Assembly: GCF_016405965.1 (NCBI RefSeq)
Contig: NZ_JAEFCD010000014.1
Span: forward strand, 22,840-86,839
Length of the DNA stretch: 64,000 nt
Direction: 5' to 3'
From: Alteromonas sp. IB21
Lineage (GTDB): Bacteria; Pseudomonadota; Gammaproteobacteria; Enterobacterales; Alteromonadaceae
Part shown: positions 28,500 to 38,677 of the stretch, one piece after another
Layout of the letters: every line of letters starts with the position of its first letter
Position numbering within the stretch: the stretch's first letter is position 1
The notes under the pieces: model-generated
What the model saw: only the letters and a program-made list of their open reading frames with translations
Told to the model about the DNA's origin: nothing
Databases searched by the model: none
Made by a program: the position numbers and the translations under genes

Positions 28500-29660
28500 C
28501 TAATCCCATAGCGAAACATAGATAGCAACCATCTCTTCAATGGTCGGTATACGCGGGTTATTTCCCGGTGATCCCGAGGCCAATGCTTGCTCAGCCATGG
28601 TCGAGGTTAACGTAAAGAACGCCTCTTTATCTATTCCAAAATCTTTCGGAGTAGGCACCTGCAGATCGGCGTTAAGGGCTTTTAATTCATTAATTAACTT
28701 TTGATTAGCCAAGTCGTCTGAATCACTTTGGGTTGCTATTCCCATGGCCCGAGCACATTGCGCATAACGCACAGGGGCGCTAGGAATTGAAAATGCAGTA
28801 ACAGCGGGTAGTAACATCGCATTTGAAAGCCCATGTGGGACATGAAACGCCGCGCCAATGGGGCGACTCATGCCATGCACCAGCGCCACTGATGCGTTGG
28901 AAAAGGCAATTCCCGCCAGCGTAGACCCCAACATCATGGCCTCACGAGCATTCTCGTTCTTACCATCTGCAAACACGGTACGTAGGTTCGGCGCGATAAG
29001 GGCCATAGCTGAAAGTGCCTGAGCGTCACTGTATAGATTCGCTTTGCGACTCACATAAGCTTCAATAGCATGAGTGAGGGCATCTATACCTGTATCTGCT
29101 GTTACTCGTTGCGGCAAACTTAAAGTAAGCGAAAAATCTATAAGTGCAGCAGTGGGCATGAACCCTGAGCCCACACACAACATTTTTTCACTTGTTTGTT
29201 CATCGGTGATGATAGTGAAGCGCGTCACCTCAGAACCAGTGCCTGCCGTCGTCGGAATTGCGATGATAGGCAGCCCTTCTTCGTTCACCACTCTGGGGAA
29301 CTTATAATCGCGCATCTCGCCACCGTATTTACCCAAGATACCAATTGCCTTCGCGCTATCAATTGGGCTGCCGCCGCCAAGCGCAATAATGCAGTCGTAG
29401 GCTTTGCCGCGCAAAGCCTCAACGCCGGCTGATATAGAAGCAACTGTCGGTTCAGGTACAGTATCAGAGAAAACATCAAGTGCTATGGAATGCTCGGCTA
29501 AGTAGCTCGCTATGCGCTCTGCATATCCTAATTCAACCATCACGTTATCGGTAATAAGCAAAGGCTTAGAACAATTTAAGCTAGCCAACGTTTCCGTAAT
29601 TTGCTTGCTAGCATCTTTGCCTATATGCATCGTTCTTGGCAGTATAATTTGATGAGCCAT
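28500..29660 (-). CDS. Iron-containing alcohol dehydrogenase
   Basis: A 386-residue group III NAD(P)-dependent alcohol dehydrogenase. It has the nucleotide motif GGGSPIDSAKA, PTTAGTGSEVT, and metal-binding residues within DALTHAIEAY, VHGMSRPIGA and HVPHGLSNA. Substrate is not determined; such enzymes use butanol, ethanol, 1,3-propanediol or 4-hydroxybutyrate. It converges on the hydroxybutyrate operon, so a role with C4 hydroxy acids is possible but unsupported. A GAGGGA site precedes the ATG. Confidence 0.9.
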   Translation of the reverse strand: MAHQIILPRTMHIGKDASKQITETLASLNCSKPLLITDNVMVELGYAERIASYLAEHSIALDVFSDTVPEPTVASISAGVEALRGKAYDCIIALGGGSPIDSAKAIGILGKYGGEMRDYKFPRVVNEEGLPIIAIPTTAGTGSEVTRFTIITDEQTSEKMLCVGSGFMPTAALIDFSLTLSLPQRVTADTGIDALTHAIEAYVSRKANLYSDAQALSAMALIAPNLRTVFADGKNENAREAMMLGSTLAGIAFSNASVALVHGMSRPIGAAFHVPHGLSNAMLLPAVTAFSIPSAPVRYAQCARAMGIATQSDSDDLANQKLINELKALNADLQVPTPKDFGIDKEAFFTLTSTMAEQALASGSPGNNPRIPTIEEMVAIYVSLWD

Positions 29661-29931
29661 GTTTCCCTCGCTGCAACTATTTGATTTGTGTCTTACCGTT
29701 AAGCGAGTAACAAGATAAACAGAAATTGCTTCTTTCGCTTTTTCATTGCACGCTTAGTCAGTATTTCTCTCAGCATACCTACCGCTGTACGCAAAGCAAC
29801 AAACATGTGAAATTGATGTTAAAACAACGTCATTTTCGGATAAAACGACGGCCATTTAAAAAGATGACGTTAACCTCCTTTTACTAAAATTGAATGGTAA
29901 ACTGTGACCACTTTTACCCAGGATAAGAATT

Positions 29932-32289
29932 ATGAAAAAACTCGGTGTAATTGCGTTGCTTGCAGTCGCTCTTAGTATAGCGTTATGGCAATGGCCGAAA
30001 CCTGAGGCTCCCTTATTAGTTGACACGGAGAATTTTTCCGTTGCAAAACATTTGCCTGACAATTTTTTTGATGAGCAAGTTAACCCCTTGCTTACGCAGC
30101 GCTGTGTGGTTTGCCACGCGTGTTATGACGCGCCTTGTCAATTGAAAATGTCGTCCTCGGAGGGCGTTGCCAGGGGAGCGAGTAAAGAGAAAGTTTACGA
30201 AGGAACCCGAATTACCGCTGCCCAACCCAACCGCATGTTTCTAGACGCTCACAGCACCAAGGCGTGGCGTGAGCGAGGCTTCTTTGATGTATTGCCTGTA
30301 GATAAGGAAACAAATGAGCCTAAAACACAATCTTCAGTTCTAGCGCAAATGCTTTTGCTAAAAAAGCAACATCCACTTCCCGATACATCTCATTTAGGTT
30401 CTGGCTTTGACATTAGTTTAAGCCGTGAAAACCAATGCCCTACTATTGATGAAATGGGGGAATACATTGCTGACCAACCTTTAGGCGGGATGCCCTATGC
30501 CCTGCCTGGATTATCAGACGCTGAGCACAATACCCTCATGCAGTGGCTACATCACGGTGCACCGCTTTCCTCAAGTAATGTCATATCAGAAGAACTAAAC
30601 GCTAAAATAGTGGCATTAGAAAAATGGTTAAATGGCGATAGCAACAAAATGCGGCTGTCTGCCCGCTATATCTATGAGCATTTATTTACGTCTCATCTAT
30701 ATTTCGAAAATGTCACCGCTGAAAAAGAGCAACCTCAATTTTTTAACCTAGTACGCTCACGTACTCCCTCTGGCGAGCCCCTTGATATTATTGCTACGCG
30801 CAGGCCTTTTGACGACCCCAAGGTCGACCGGGTTTACTACCGCCTACAACCTGTATTTTCAACTATCGTAAGCAAAACTCATCAAGCTTATGCCATCAAC
30901 GAATCGCTAACCGATAAATGGCAAGCCTGGTTTGACGACGCCGATTATACCGTTGAAACGCTCCCCTCTTACGAATCAGAAGTCGCCGCTAACCCCCTTA
31001 CCGCGTTTGCCTTGCTTCCTGTGGAAAGTCGCTATCGCTTTATGCTTGAGCGGGCGCAGAACACAATTATGGGTTATATCAAAGGACCTGTTTGCCGCGG
31101 TCAGGTCGCACTCAATGTGATTAACGACAGATTTTGGGTGTTCTTCGTCGACCCCGATATAGCTGCCTCTGAAGACATGAACGCGTTCTACGCTTCGCAG
31201 AAAGAAAACCTTCACCTCCCCGCTGAAAAAGACAGCTCTGCTTTAGCTGTTAACTGGGTCAAGTATGCTAAACGTCAAGGCGAATATGTGCGCGCTCGCA
31301 CTGCGTTTATGAATGAAGAATTTAAAAACGGGGAACACTTAAATATCTCCAGCATATGGGATGGCGATGGCGACAACACTAACGCAAGCCTAACGGTGTT
31401 CCGTCATTTCGATAACGCGACTGTGGTAAAGGGTATGGCAGGTGAGCCTACTAAAACCGCATGGGTTATCGATTATGCCTTGTTAGAGCGAATTCACTAT
31501 TTACTCGTGGCAGGTTTTGATGTTTACGGTAATTACGGCCATCAATTGATGACGCGTTTGTATATGGACTTTTTGCGCATGGAGGGTGAGTCAAATTTCC
31601 TTAATTTACTGCCTCCAGAAACGCGCCATACGCTACTTAAGGAGTGGTATCAAAATGCAAGTCCTGAGTTAACCGACTACCTAGAGGGAGATATAAACAG
31701 CTTTGAACAACCCTCGGGTATTGTATTTGAAACAGAAAACCCTCAACAAGAGCTCTACCAAATGCTTTCTACGCATTTATCCAATGTTCTGCCATCAGGC
31801 ACGACCTACGATAAAAATATATTGTCAGAGAAACAGTTTTCAGCGCTAGCGAGTCTTGACTTTCTTCCCGCACAGCAAGCTACCTTAATGCCAGAGACCA
31901 CAATAATTGTTATAAAAGACGATGAAGAACCGGAGAAAATTGACGTTTTTACGGCGCTTAGAAATAGTGCTCATTACAACGTGAACAGCCTGTTTGAAGA
32001 AGAGGAAAATCGCGAGCCTTCTAAAGATTCTGTTACCCTCGTGCACGGATTATTAGGGAGTTACCCCGACGCATTTTGGTTCATCAAAACTTCGGAGGTT
32101 ATCGGTTCAATTGAACAGTTAAAATCAATTAAAAACGAGAAGGATTACAAAGCATTACTTGATAAAGTGGGAATGCGCCGCACTAATCCACAGTTTTGGA
32201 CGTTTAGCGATAACCTTCTAAGGTGGTCAGAAGAGCAATACCCTATTGAAGGGGGGCTTTTAGACTACAACCGGTTAGAGGATAGATAA
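29932..32289 (+). CDS. cti: Fatty acid cis/trans isomerase
   Basis: A periplasmic haem protein that converts cis unsaturated fatty acids of membrane phospholipids to trans, stiffening the membrane under solvent or heat stress. The 785-residue precursor has an N-terminal signal or anchor (about 5-22) and a cytochrome-c-type motif CVVCH at 58-62. The extended family sequence follows (QPNRMFLDAHSTKAWRERGF, with VTLVHGLLGSYPDAFW near the C-terminus). It is monocistronic. Confidence 0.92.
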   Translation: MKKLGVIALLAVALSIALWQWPKPEAPLLVDTENFSVAKHLPDNFFDEQVNPLLTQRCVVCHACYDAPCQLKMSSSEGVARGASKEKVYEGTRITAAQPNRMFLDAHSTKAWRERGFFDVLPVDKETNEPKTQSSVLAQMLLLKKQHPLPDTSHLGSGFDISLSRENQCPTIDEMGEYIADQPLGGMPYALPGLSDAEHNTLMQWLHHGAPLSSSNVISEELNAKIVALEKWLNGDSNKMRLSARYIYEHLFTSHLYFENVTAEKEQPQFFNLVRSRTPSGEPLDIIATRRPFDDPKVDRVYYRLQPVFSTIVSKTHQAYAINESLTDKWQAWFDDADYTVETLPSYESEVAANPLTAFALLPVESRYRFMLERAQNTIMGYIKGPVCRGQVALNVINDRFWVFFVDPDIAASEDMNAFYASQKENLHLPAEKDSSALAVNWVKYAKRQGEYVRARTAFMNEEFKNGEHLNISSIWDGDGDNTNASLTVFRHFDNATVVKGMAGEPTKTAWVIDYALLERIHYLLVAGFDVYGNYGHQLMTRLYMDFLRMEGESNFLNLLPPETRHTLLKEWYQNASPELTDYLEGDINSFEQPSGIVFETENPQQELYQMLSTHLSNVLPSGTTYDKNILSEKQFSALASLDFLPAQQATLMPETTIIVIKDDEEPEKIDVFTALRNSAHYNVNSLFEEEENREPSKDSVTLVHGLLGSYPDAFWFIKTSEVIGSIEQLKSIKNEKDYKALLDKVGMRRTNPQFWTFSDNLLRWSEEQYPIEGGLLDYNRLEDR

Positions 32290-32379
32290 ACCTCATGCTC
32301 TGAATCGCTTTACGCTTTTCTTTTACGAAATACCTGTGCTAATGTCCAACCATTGGAAATGAAAGGACATTAGCATTCC

Positions 32380-33255
32380 ATGCCCTATCAAACCGTTGCG
32401 TTAATCGGAAAGCCTCAGCACGCTGCAACCCATGACAGCTTAAACATTCTTGCGGACTATTTGCTGGCCAAAGGATGCAAACTGCTTGTTGAAGAAACCA
32501 TTGCTGAAGAGCTTGAAACTGAAAATTTTGAAAGCTGTAATCTTGTTGCCATCGGTAAAAACGCTGATTTAGCGGTTGTTGTTGGTGGCGACGGTAGTAT
32601 GCTCGGCGCCGCTCGTGTACTGGCACGTTTCGACATTCACGTGGTGGGCGTCAATCGCGGAAATTTAGGCTTTTTAACAGATATTCACCCCGATGAAATT
32701 ACTCAACAACTCGATCTCATTTTTACCGGGGAGTGTGTAGTTGAAGAACGGTTTCTGCTTGAAGTGGGCGTTTACAGGCATGAAAAACTCAAAAGTAATA
32801 ACTCTGCAATGAATGAAGTGGTGCTGCATCACGGAAAAGTTGCCCATATGATGGAGTTCGAAATCTATATAGATGAGCAGTTCGTGTTTAGTCAACGCAG
32901 TGACGGGCTTATTGTTGCCACACCAACAGGTTCAACAGCGTATTCACTCTCTGCTGGTGGTCCTATCATCATGCCTAAACTAGACGCCCTTACGCTAGTG
33001 CCCATGTTCCCCCATACCCTTAGCAGTCGCCCTATCGTTGTTGACGCCGACAGCCAAGTATCGATGAAGGTATCAAAGGTAAATAGCCATTCTCTTCAGG
33101 TTAGCTGCGACAGCCATATTGTGCTTCCGGTTCTGCCGGGCGACGAGATTCGAATAAATAAAAGTACCGATAAACTTCATTTAGTCCACCCCAAAGGCTA
33201 TAGCTATTTCAATGTACTTCGCAAAAAACTAGGTTGGGGCAGCAAGCTTTACTAG
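32380..33255 (+). CDS. nadK: NAD kinase
   Basis: Phosphorylates NAD to NADP. The 291-residue protein has the GGDG motif at 69-72 ([13 protein letters not shown]), [11 protein letters not shown], and the [16 protein letters not shown] motif that binds NAD. Full length for the gammaproteobacterial family. It lies upstream of dps and recN, a partial match to the usual nadK-recN proximity in gammaproteobacteria. Confidence 0.97.
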   Translation: MPYQTVALIGKPQHAATHDSLNILADYLLAKGCKLLVEETIAEELETENFESCNLVAIGKNADLAVVVGGDGSMLGAARVLARFDIHVVGVNRGNLGFLTDIHPDEITQQLDLIFTGECVVEERFLLEVGVYRHEKLKSNNSAMNEVVLHHGKVAHMMEFEIYIDEQFVFSQRSDGLIVATPTGSTAYSLSAGGPIIMPKLDALTLVPMFPHTLSSRPIVVDADSQVSMKVSKVNSHSLQVSCDSHIVLPVLPGDEIRINKSTDKLHLVHPKGYSYFNVLRKKLGWGSKLY

Positions 33256-33294
33256 ATTCCCGCGCAACACCCTCTATCGTGCATTTATTACATG

Positions 33295-33325
33295 AGCCTG
33301 TAGCATTTTCCCAAAGCTACAGGCT
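33295..33325 (+). terminator. Hairpin downstream of nadK
   Basis: AGCCTGTAGC and GCTACAGGCT form a perfect ten-pair stem with an 11-base loop, 39 bases past the nadK stop. The following sequence is A-rich, not U-rich, so termination efficiency is uncertain. Confidence 0.6.
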
Positions 33326-33533
33326 TGAAAAATAAAGATTTTTTAATCTTACGAAAAATAATTAAAGAAATCCGTTACTTATAAACTGTTCCACATACGG
33401 CATACCTGTTGCAGCTTCCTTACCAAGCTTTCAGCGAAACAAGATTTACACGCTGTCGAATTTAGTGTTCTGACATCTACGTAAATTCTTCATAAAGACG
33501 TCGCTGCTACTTTAATGAGCAATAGGAGATATC

Positions 33534-34043
33534 ATGAGTAATACCAATATCAAATTTACAGCCCCAGGAATGGATAACGATGCCGCTGCCAAAACTATCA
33601 AGGTATTGGATCAACGATTGGTCGCGCTATTAGATCTACAGCTTACACTTAAACACGTTCACTGGAACGTTGTGGGACCGAATTTTATCGGTGTGCACGA
33701 AATGTTAGATCCGCAAGTTGATGCGGTCCGTGGCATGACGGATACCATTGCAGAGCGTATTGCCACGTTAGGTGGTGTACCTAAGGGCACGCCAAAGGCG
33801 ATTGTAGAAGGCCGCAGCTGGGAAGATTACCAGCTAGGTAAAGGCTTAGTGCTTGACCACCTTAAGGCTCTGGATGCAGTTTATGACGGCGTAAACGGCG
33901 ACCACAGGAAAGCGCTAGAAATTTTGGGCGACATCGACCCAGTTTCAGAAGACATGATTACAGGCCAGCTGGCAGATTTAGAACAGTTCCAGTGGTTCGT
34001 TCGCGCCCACATTGAGTCTGGCAGCGGTGAACTGCAACAGTAA
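33534..34043 (+). CDS. dps: Dps-type ferritin-like DNA-protection protein
   Basis: Stores iron and protects DNA during starvation and oxidative stress as a dodecamer. The ferroxidase signature is present (HVHWNVVGPNFIGVHEMLD, with the inter-subunit His, Asp and Glu ligands). The C-terminal helix contains DLEQFQWFVRAHIES. It is 169 residues long with an AGGAG site at ideal spacing. A hairpin terminator follows at 34108. Confidence 0.95.
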   Translation: MSNTNIKFTAPGMDNDAAAKTIKVLDQRLVALLDLQLTLKHVHWNVVGPNFIGVHEMLDPQVDAVRGMTDTIAERIATLGGVPKGTPKAIVEGRSWEDYQLGKGLVLDHLKALDAVYDGVNGDHRKALEILGDIDPVSEDMITGQLADLEQFQWFVRAHIESGSGELQQ

Positions 34044-34107
34044 ATTATAACGCTGCGTGCGCTGCCAATTGTAAAGCGGCACACTACGAATCTAGATAGG
34101 TTTATGT

Positions 34108-34132
34108 AAAGGAGGGCTTTTGCTCTCCTTTT
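34108..34132 (+). terminator. Intrinsic terminator of dps
   Basis: AAAGGAG and CTCCTTT form the outer stem, extended inward with a G-U pair, around a TTTT loop, and end in a short T-run. About 65 bases past the dps stop. Confidence 0.75.
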
Positions 34133-34288
34133 CGCTGTATAAAATCAGTAACTTCATATTTTAATTTAATTGTTACGCGTAAACAAATCACCAAAAGCCA
34201 CTCATAAACCATATAAATTCATATACTTACTCCTATCCCCTCTATTTTTTATCAATTTTTATACGACGACACTTTACACAGCGAAACA

Positions 34289-34304
34289 CTGTATATATTA
34301 TCAG
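34289..34304 (+). promoter_or_regulatory. LexA (SOS) box upstream of recN
   Basis: CTGTATATATTATCAG matches the CTG-N10-CAG LexA consensus, 44 bases before the recN ATG. A second, imperfect box (CTG-N10-CAT) follows at 34308-34323. Paired LexA boxes are known at E. coli recN. The rest of 34044-34347 is AT-rich and without genes. Confidence 0.75.
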
Positions 34305-34347
34305 TTGCTGTATATATCATCATGTTCAACTTTTTCCGAGTGTGGTT

Positions 34348-36033
34348 ATGTTAGCGCATCTTTCTATTTCTAATTTTGCAGTTGTAAAACAGTTATCAGT
34401 GCAGCTTGAAAACGGGCTTACTGCTATAACAGGTGAAACCGGTGCTGGTAAGTCTATTGCGATAGACGCTTTAAGCCTTTGTTTGGGAGAACGTGCAGAC
34501 GCAAATGCCGTTCGTAAAGGCAGTGCGAAAGCTGAGATTATTGCTCATTTTTCACTTAGTAAAAATGAGTTAGCCAAAGCGTTTCTTGATGAGCACGAGC
34601 TGACGTCTGATGAAGATGAAAACAGCTGCTTCATCCGCCGCGTTATTTCAAAAGAAGGTCGCTCAAAAGCATTCATAAATGGTGTGCCAGCTTCATTACA
34701 GCAATTGAAGGGGCTTGGGCAATTTTTACTTGCTATTCACGGGCAAAACACCCACCTACAGCTACTCAAGGAGGACCACCAACGTGATCTTGTCGATGGG
34801 TATGCAAAACACAATGATGTTTTAGAAAAGGTAAAAGACGCCTACTCTCAATGGCGAGACAAGCAGCGCACACTCAAAACACTTCAAGAACAAGCTCAGC
34901 AACGAGAAGATCGCCTTCAGCTTCTTACATATCAAGTACAGGAACTCGACGAGTTCGCTATTGAGGATGGCGAATTTGAGGAGTTGGAAACGGAGCACAA
35001 GCGGTTAAGTAATGGACAAAGTCTGCTAGAACAAGCGCAAACCAGTGTGTATAACTTGTATGAAAATGATGAGGGCAACGCGCTTTCTGTAATACAAAGC
35101 AGCATTGAGCGCTTGGGTGAGTTAGAAGCGCACGACGCTAGCCTTACGCCAATGATTGCATTGTTGAACGATGCCGCTATTCAAGTAGAAGAAGCGGCAA
35201 GCGAGTTGCGTAGCTATTGTGACCAATTAGAGATCGATCCCTTGCGCCTTCAGCAGGTTGAAGCTCGCTATTCGAAGGCGATGGATCTTGCGCGTAAACA
35301 TTCAGTCATGCCCGAGGCCCTTTATCAGCACCATCAAGAATTGGCTGCAGAGTTCGCATCTCTGTCGGATCAAGAGACGCTGTTAGGCACATTAGAAAAT
35401 GAAGTTGCCGAGGCAAGAGCAGCTTATTTAGTTGCAACACAAAGCCTCTCGGAAAGTAGGCAGCGAGCGGCGCAAAAACTAAGTGAAGATATTGAAACGC
35501 AAATTCGTCAGATGAATATGCCTCACGCAAAAGTAGACATTCAAATACAGTATGATGAACTTAAAAAGCCTGTAAGTACGGGGTTAGATTCAGTGGAATT
35601 TAGAGTCTCGACTAACCCGGGTCAAGATGCAGATAAGCTGGAAAAAGTCGTGTCAGGCGGTGAGCTTTCGCGCATTGGATTAGCTATTCAAGTGATTGCG
35701 AGCGACCATCACGCCACCCCAACAATGATTTTTGACGAAGTGGACACAGGCATCAGTGGCCCTACAGCCTCTATCGTTGGCGGCTTGCTTCGTAAGCTAG
35801 GCAGCCAGTCACAAGTAATGTGTGTAACGCATTTACCTCAGGTAGCAGCGCAAGCACACAATCAACTATTTGTTACCAAGATCACAGATGGTGAAAGTAC
35901 AGAAACGCAGATGCTGCCGCTTACCAAGCAAGATAGAATTGATGAACTTGCAAGACTTTTAGCCGGTGATAAAGTCACGAAATCCGCATTAGCGAATGCA
36001 AAAGAGCTGCTTAAAAGCGCTGCATCGAACTAA
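34348..36033 (+). CDS. recN: DNA repair protein RecN
   Basis: SMC-like ATPase for double-strand break repair, strongly SOS-induced. The Walker A motif is GETGAGKS near residue 35. Long coiled coils occupy the middle (about 160-370). The C-terminal ATPase half has the ABC signature VSGGELSRIGLAI, Walker B TMIFDEVDTGISG and CVTHLPQVA. I use ATG 34348 (561 residues); a GTG two codons earlier is in frame. Regulation by LexA is supported by the box at 34289. Confidence 0.97.
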   Translation: MLAHLSISNFAVVKQLSVQLENGLTAITGETGAGKSIAIDALSLCLGERADANAVRKGSAKAEIIAHFSLSKNELAKAFLDEHELTSDEDENSCFIRRVISKEGRSKAFINGVPASLQQLKGLGQFLLAIHGQNTHLQLLKEDHQRDLVDGYAKHNDVLEKVKDAYSQWRDKQRTLKTLQEQAQQREDRLQLLTYQVQELDEFAIEDGEFEELETEHKRLSNGQSLLEQAQTSVYNLYENDEGNALSVIQSSIERLGELEAHDASLTPMIALLNDAAIQVEEAASELRSYCDQLEIDPLRLQQVEARYSKAMDLARKHSVMPEALYQHHQELAAEFASLSDQETLLGTLENEVAEARAAYLVATQSLSESRQRAAQKLSEDIETQIRQMNMPHAKVDIQIQYDELKKPVSTGLDSVEFRVSTNPGQDADKLEKVVSGGELSRIGLAIQVIASDHHATPTMIFDEVDTGISGPTASIVGGLLRKLGSQSQVMCVTHLPQVAAQAHNQLFVTKITDGESTETQMLPLTKQDRIDELARLLAGDKVTKSALANAKELLKSAASN

Positions 36034-36157
36034 AATGCAGTTGATTGGTCATAGTTGTCAATGTAGCATGCCTTCGCGCTTGCAATAAAACAGTCTCGAA
36101 TTTCGCGATAGCGACGCTCGCTGGCACTAACAAAGGCAATACTGGACAAATTAACGA

Positions 36158-36514
36158 ATGAAGTTGCAACACCTATTAGTAATTCTCGCCATCACACTAA
36201 CATCAACCGCTTGCTCGAACTGGATCTATCGAATCGACGTTCCTCAAGGAAACTTCTTAGATCAGAGAGACGTTGAAAAGCTTCGGGTTGGCATGACAAA
36301 AGAGCAAGTTATCTATGTACTAGGAAATCCGGTCGTCCAAGACTCGTTCAACGATGATACGTGGTACTATGTATACGATATGAAGCGCGGTATGAAAAAA
36401 CGCGGAGAGGATTTTCAAAAGCAAATGGTGATAAATTTTGTAGATAACAAAGTCACTGCAGTTGAGGGTGACTTTGAACTCTCCGAAGATTTCAACACAC
36501 CACTTGATAACTAA
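36158..36514 (+). CDS. bamE: Outer-membrane assembly lipoprotein BamE (SmpA)
   Basis: Small lipoprotein subunit of the BAM complex that inserts beta-barrel proteins into the outer membrane. The signal peptide ends in the lipobox TSTAC with Cys19. The SmpA/OmlA domain shows LRVGMTKEQVIYVLGNPV and DTWYYVYDM. It is 118 residues and lies just after recN, as in many gammaproteobacteria. Confidence 0.94.
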   Translation: MKLQHLLVILAITLTSTACSNWIYRIDVPQGNFLDQRDVEKLRVGMTKEQVIYVLGNPVVQDSFNDDTWYYVYDMKRGMKKRGEDFQKQMVINFVDNKVTAVEGDFELSEDFNTPLDN

Positions 36515-36522
36515 GTAACTTC

Positions 36523-36552
36523 GAGAAGGTAGCGCTATCCCGCTATCTTCTC
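36523..36552 (+). terminator. Hairpin terminator of bamE
   Basis: GAGAAGGTAGCG pairs with CGCTATCTTCTC over 12 pairs (one G-U) with a six-base loop. It begins nine bases past the bamE stop. Confidence 0.7.
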
Positions 36553-36622
36553 TGTTTCTACTTACCCTAAAGTGACAATTATTTTATAGGGAAGTCAGCA
36601 GTTTAAAATAAGTGAGTTTCGC

Positions 36623-37276
36623 ATGGAACATAGTTTTTGGCACAGTAAATGGCAAAAGAACGAAATTGGATTTCATGAACCAAAAGGCAATGCGCTTTTG
36701 GTAAAGTACGCGTCTTTTCTACTCGGCGACGAAACCTCTGAAGCTTCTTTGAAACGTATATTTGTACCATTATGTGGGAAGACGCGTGACATAGGCTGGT
36801 TGCTTTCGCAAGGATGTGAAGTAGTAGGTGCTGAGCTTAGCGAAGTAGCGGTTATACAGTTGTTTGAAGAGCTAGATGCAGAGCCCACAGTTACTACTAC
36901 TGCAAACGGTAAAATTTATGCTAAAGATGGTTTGACCATATACGTCGGTGATATCTTTAAACTAACGCCAACCGACTTAGGTGAGGTAACGGGTGTTTAC
37001 GATAGAGCGGCATTGGTAGCACTACCTAGCCCGCTTCGCGAGCAATATGCTGCACACTTAGTTGCAATCACCCAGTGCGCGCCGCAGTTAGTTATTTCTT
37101 TTGACTACGATCAAAATGAAGTGGCAGGCCCTCCATTTAGCGTAAATGAAGATACAGTTTCGTCCCTTTACTCCGATAAATACACTATCAACCGTCTTGA
37201 ACGCTCTGTGTTAGAAGGTGGATTAAAGGGTAAGGTTGAAGCTGAGAATCTAGTGTTCGCTCTCCAAATCAAGTAA
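36623..37276 (+). CDS. tpm: Thiopurine S-methyltransferase family protein
   Basis: SAM-dependent methyltransferase of the bacterial TPMT family, implicated in detoxifying thiopurines, selenium or tellurium. It opens with FWHSKWQKNEIGFHEP; the SAM site shows FVPLCGKTRDIGWLLSQG and GAELSEVA. YDRAALVALP follows in the usual place. At 217 residues it is full length. The true physiological substrate is unknown. Confidence 0.92.
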   Translation: MEHSFWHSKWQKNEIGFHEPKGNALLVKYASFLLGDETSEASLKRIFVPLCGKTRDIGWLLSQGCEVVGAELSEVAVIQLFEELDAEPTVTTTANGKIYAKDGLTIYVGDIFKLTPTDLGEVTGVYDRAALVALPSPLREQYAAHLVAITQCAPQLVISFDYDQNEVAGPPFSVNEDTVSSLYSDKYTINRLERSVLEGGLKGKVEAENLVFALQIK

Positions 37277-37300
37277 CGCAAGCAAACTTTACATAGAGCG

Positions 37301-37332
37301 CCCTGAAGCGAATATTAGTTTTCGTTTCGGGG
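37301..37332. terminator. Bidirectional hairpin between tpm and the DUF445 gene
   Basis: CCCTGAAGCGAA pairs with TTCGTTTCGGGG over 12 pairs (two G-U) around an eight-base loop. It sits between two convergent genes. Confidence 0.6.
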
Positions 37333-37390
37333 TCATTCACACTGTAAACAATTTATAGTTATGTCGCGATTTGCCTATCAGTGAACAGCG

Positions 37391-38677
37391 CTATAGGCCA
37401 ATCAGAGCTTCTATCCCGAACAGTATTGCACCAATAAGCCCACCGACAATCGTGCCATTAATTCGCACTTTTTGAAGGTCGCGACCAATATTTAGCTCCA
37501 CCTGCTGCGCCATTTCTCGCTCGTCCCAGCTGTTTATCGTGTCACGAATATGACGTGTGAGAAACTCAGCCAGCTCTGGCGCCATATATTTAGCGGCTTC
37601 TCCAATGTGCTTGTTAAATGCTTTTGCCAACTCGCTGTCTTGCGTTAACGTTGTGCCCAAATCTTTCAAAAGGCCCGACACTTTAGTTTCTGCTTTGCCA
37701 TTTTGCTCTTCAAGCGACCTTAAAAGCCATTGATGGAATTTGGCCCATGATTGCTGAACATAGGTATTTAATGCAGGGTCATTGATGATTTTTTCACGAT
37801 AGCTGTTTATCTTTTTCTCCATTAATGGGCTGTGCTGCAACTCGTATAAAAATTCGTGCACCTGCTCATCAAAGGCATGGCGAATCGGATGGTGCTCATC
37901 TTCGTATATGTCTTCTAAAATACTCGAAACGGCTTTAACAGCAATTAACGCGCCCTGTTCACTCAACCAGCTAGACGGCAACAACTTTTCAATTCGGCTG
38001 TATTCGGTTTTTAACCAAACAAATAATGTATCTGCTATATAAATCTGGGTCTCAGGCTCCGCGAGCAGTTTGGCTAGTTTTCCTAGCACCCTATCAAGGA
38101 CAACTTGATGCTGCCGCTCTCTCGTCACAGCGCCTAATGACGTGACCATCAGCTGCCTGAGGTCAAGTTCATTAATACCTTTCTGCGCCGTTTTAGCGAT
38201 AAACGCTTTCACAGGTTTGTCATCGAGCACGCGCAGAACGCCTGCAAAAGCATCGCATAGAAAGCGACTTAATCGGGTAGCGTTTCTCTCTTGAGACAAC
38301 CACCTTCCAGCGCCCTTCGCAGGATCGCTGTCTCGAATCAGTTTTTCTATCGCTTCGGGGTGAAAGAATTTTTCCTTAACGAACAATGACAAGTTATTAG
38401 CAATTACGGACTTGTTGCTAGCCACGATATTGGTATGAGGAATAGGGTACTGGGAGGGAATGGGTTTAAATAGAGCCGTCACAGCAAACCAGTCAGCAAG
38501 ACCACCAATAAGCGCCGCCTCGCTGGCCATCTTAATAAGTCCCAACCACCAGGCATCTTGCAGTTCTGTATAGAACTTAGGAAATAATATCGTTGCAACA
38601 AATACACACGCGGCAAAAATTAAACAGTACATCGCTAGCCGCTTAGCTTTATTCAATTGTGCATATTTGTCCTGCAT
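37391..38677 (-). CDS. DUF445 family membrane protein
   Basis: A 428-residue protein with an N-terminal hydrophobic pair (about 14-60, including GGLADWFAVTALFKP, a family hallmark) and a C-terminal helix (GTIVGGLIGAILFGIEALIGL, near 410-428). A long helical soluble middle lies between. The family (YjiN/YtaE-like) is widespread, and its biochemical function is not established. It is monocistronic. Confidence 0.85.
   Translation of the reverse strand: MQDKYAQLNKAKRLAMYCLIFAACVFVATILFPKFYTELQDAWWLGLIKMASEAALIGGLADWFAVTALFKPIPSQYPIPHTNIVASNKSVIANNLSLFVKEKFFHPEAIEKLIRDSDPAKGAGRWLSQERNATRLSRFLCDAFAGVLRVLDDKPVKAFIAKTAQKGINELDLRQLMVTSLGAVTRERQHQVVLDRVLGKLAKLLAEPETQIYIADTLFVWLKTEYSRIEKLLPSSWLSEQGALIAVKAVSSILEDIYEDEHHPIRHAFDEQVHEFLYELQHSPLMEKKINSYREKIINDPALNTYVQQSWAKFHQWLLRSLEEQNGKAETKVSGLLKDLGTTLTQDSELAKAFNKHIGEAAKYMAPELAEFLTRHIRDTINSWDEREMAQQVELNIGRDLQKVRINGTIVGGLIGAILFGIEALIGL

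Noticed and set aside
34170..34373. 67-residue frame between dps and recN
   Set aside because: It covers the LexA boxes and recN start in another frame; rich in Tyr/Phe as expected from AT-rich noncoding DNA.
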